A stretch of DNA of 5,618 nucleotides from CAYSIX01 sp964431205 (GTDB lineage: Bacteria; Planctomycetota; Phycisphaerae; Phycisphaerales; Phycisphaeraceae). Of the stretch, positions 4,752 to 5,618 are shown one piece after another. Position 1 is the stretch's first letter; each line of letters begins with the position of its first letter. Position numbers and translations under genes: made by a program. Where the stretch lies: positions 1 to 5,618 of the forward strand of contig CAYSIX010000252.1 in the NCBI GenBank assembly GCA_964431205.1, in the 5' to 3' direction. The notes beneath the pieces are model-generated. The model ran no database searches and was not told the DNA's origin. It saw nothing but the letters and a program-made list of their open reading frames with translations.

Positions 4752-5534
4752 TCATTCCACGCCCATCGCCCGCAGGTTCTCCAGGCTGATCCGCAGGCTC
4801 TCGAACGGGTCCAGGTCCCCGCGGTCCCGCTCGATCAGGTACCACTGAACCCCGGCCTCGCGGCACGCCTCGAGGATCGCAGGCCAGTTCAGGTTCCCGC
4901 TGCCGACCTCGCACATCTTCTGCTCGCGCGTCGGCGTCACGGTCATGTCCTTGACGTGAACCGCCGGCAGTCGCCCCTGACATCGGCGGATCCACGCGGC
5001 CGGGTCACCCCCGCCGTGCGCGATCCAATACGTGTCGATCTCGAACCAGACGGCCGGGTCCAGCTCGGCCAGCAGCAGGTGCAGCGCGGTGTCGTCGGGG
5101 CGGATGCTCGCGGGGTCGTCGGTCAGGGGCGCCAGCTCGTGGCTGTGGTTGTGGTAGCCGACGTGCAGGCCGGCGGCCTCGAGGCGCTGGGCGACGCGGT
5201 TGAAGTCGGCGATGAAGTCGAGCCACTGCCGACGGGTGGCGCCGCCGAAGCCGAACCCGCCGATGGCGGTCAGCTCGCAGCCGAGGGTGCGGTGCCAGTC
5301 GAGGGCGGCGTCGGTCTCGCGCAGGTGGTCGACGGTGCGATGGGTGGCGGCGCATCGCAGGCCGTGGTCGTCGAGGATGCGTTTGATCTCGGCGGCGTCG
5401 TCGAAGCCGAGGGCGGAGACCTGGACGGCCTCGAATCCGATGTGGCGAAGCCGCTCGCACGTCTCGGCGAAGTCGGAGGGGGTCTTGCAGTGCTCGCGGA
5501 GGGTGAAGAGCTGGGCGCCGACCTGGCTGGCCAT
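4752..5534 (-). CDS. Sugar phosphate isomerase/epimerase-like TIM-barrel protein
   Basis: This 260-residue protein belongs by pattern to the xylose-isomerase-like / AP-endonuclease-2-type TIM barrels (COG1082 style). These are metal-dependent enzymes acting on sugars or inositol-like compounds. Typical elements are GAQLFTLREHCKTP (6-19), the strand GFEAVQVSA (33-41), GYHNHSHELAPL (126-137) and VWFEIDTYWIAHGG (162-175), followed by AVHVKDM (191-197), CEVGSGNLNWPAI (208-220) and WYLIERDRGDLDPFESL (231-247). Probable metal ligands include D167, H193 and E235, with H128, H130 or E133 nearby. There is no signal peptide, so it should be cytoplasmic. The ATG at 5534 is preceded 7 nt upstream by GGAG (5542-5545). 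The C-terminus, with its SLENLRAMGVE, is complete. The substrate cannot be told from the sequence, and an oxidoreductase-linked sugar catabolic role is only one option. The downstream clpP has its own promoter and appears unrelated. Confidence 0.9.
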   Translation of the reverse strand: MASQVGAQLFTLREHCKTPSDFAETCERLRHIGFEAVQVSALGFDDAAEIKRILDDHGLRCAATHRTVDHLRETDAALDWHRTLGCELTAIGGFGFGGATRRQWLDFIADFNRVAQRLEAAGLHVGYHNHSHELAPLTDDPASIRPDDTALHLLLAELDPAVWFEIDTYWIAHGGGDPAAWIRRCQGRLPAVHVKDMTVTPTREQKMCEVGSGNLNWPAILEACREAGVQWYLIERDRGDLDPFESLRISLENLRAMGVE

Positions 5535-5618
5535 GGCGGATCTCCGGGGAGGGTGCGGGTCCAGAAGCGGGCGGTGAGTGTAACGTTCAAGGCAGGGGGC
5601 GGCGAGCGGTCGGGGGAG
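5535..5618 (-). other. Upstream region of the isomerase gene
   Basis: This 84-nt stretch to the right edge holds the GGAG ribosome binding site (5542-5545) and no visible coding sequence. On the minus strand TTGAACGTTACACT (5590-5577) is the only AT-richer patch. It contains TACACT (4 of 6 to a -10) without a good -35, and an AACGTT palindrome. No promoter can be called with confidence. Confidence 0.3.

Noticed and set aside
5567..5590. ECF-like promoter (TGAAC ... TTCTGG) upstream of the isomerase gene
   Set aside because: The match to known ECF -35/-10 pairs is weak, and no independent evidence links the window's sigma factor to it.
1..5618. CRISPR arrays, tRNA or rRNA genes, insertion sequences, attachment sites
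   Set aside because: No regularly spaced repeats, cloverleaf-like or rRNA-like segments, transposase motifs or terminal inverted repeats with target duplications were seen.

Overview
The window is high-GC bacterial DNA carrying seven protein genes and no RNA genes, insertion sequences or CRISPR arrays. Gene content and protein style suggest a member of the Planctomycetota, possibly Phycisphaerae. The pointers are an ECF sigma factor followed by a small acidic partner-like protein, a MurJ with an extra segment between its middle helices, several starts without a strong Shine-Dalgarno sequence, and a TIM-barrel sugar isomerase/epimerase of a type common in that phylum. This assignment is inference; there is no rRNA or marker match in the window to prove it.

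Left part (1-832, minus strand): an ECF-type sigma-70 factor is followed after 5 nt by the start of a second gene that runs off the left edge. By position and character that second gene may be the anti-sigma or companion protein. A 129-nt divergent intergenic region (833-961) separates this pair from a plus-strand pair. It holds a TACAAT box just upstream of the sigma gene, a TAGGAT box just upstream of the plus-strand pair, and a nested inverted repeat between them.

Centre (962-3260, plus strand): a VanZ-like small membrane protein lies 7 nt upstream of murJ, the lipid II flippase. This is probably a two-gene cell-envelope operon. The 3' end of murJ runs into a 34-nt-period tandem repeat whose two copies each carry a small GC hairpin and a stop codon. 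A further GC hairpin follows in the 72-nt gap before the convergent genes.

Right part (3333-5534, minus strand): read in transcription order, there is a sugar phosphate isomerase/epimerase-like TIM barrel, then clpP behind what looks like its own sigma-70-type promoter, then a coiled-coil lipoprotein whose start codon overlaps the clpP stop (ATGA). The clpP-lipoprotein overlap suggests translational coupling of the cytoplasmic protease with an envelope protein of unknown role.

Most of the window is ordinary housekeeping or envelope content. I see no convincing undescribed defence, mobile or secretion system. The points most worth a second look are the hairpin-bearing tandem repeat at the murJ end, the dyad between the divergent genes, the possibly leaderless sigma transcript, and the clpP-lipoprotein coupling.
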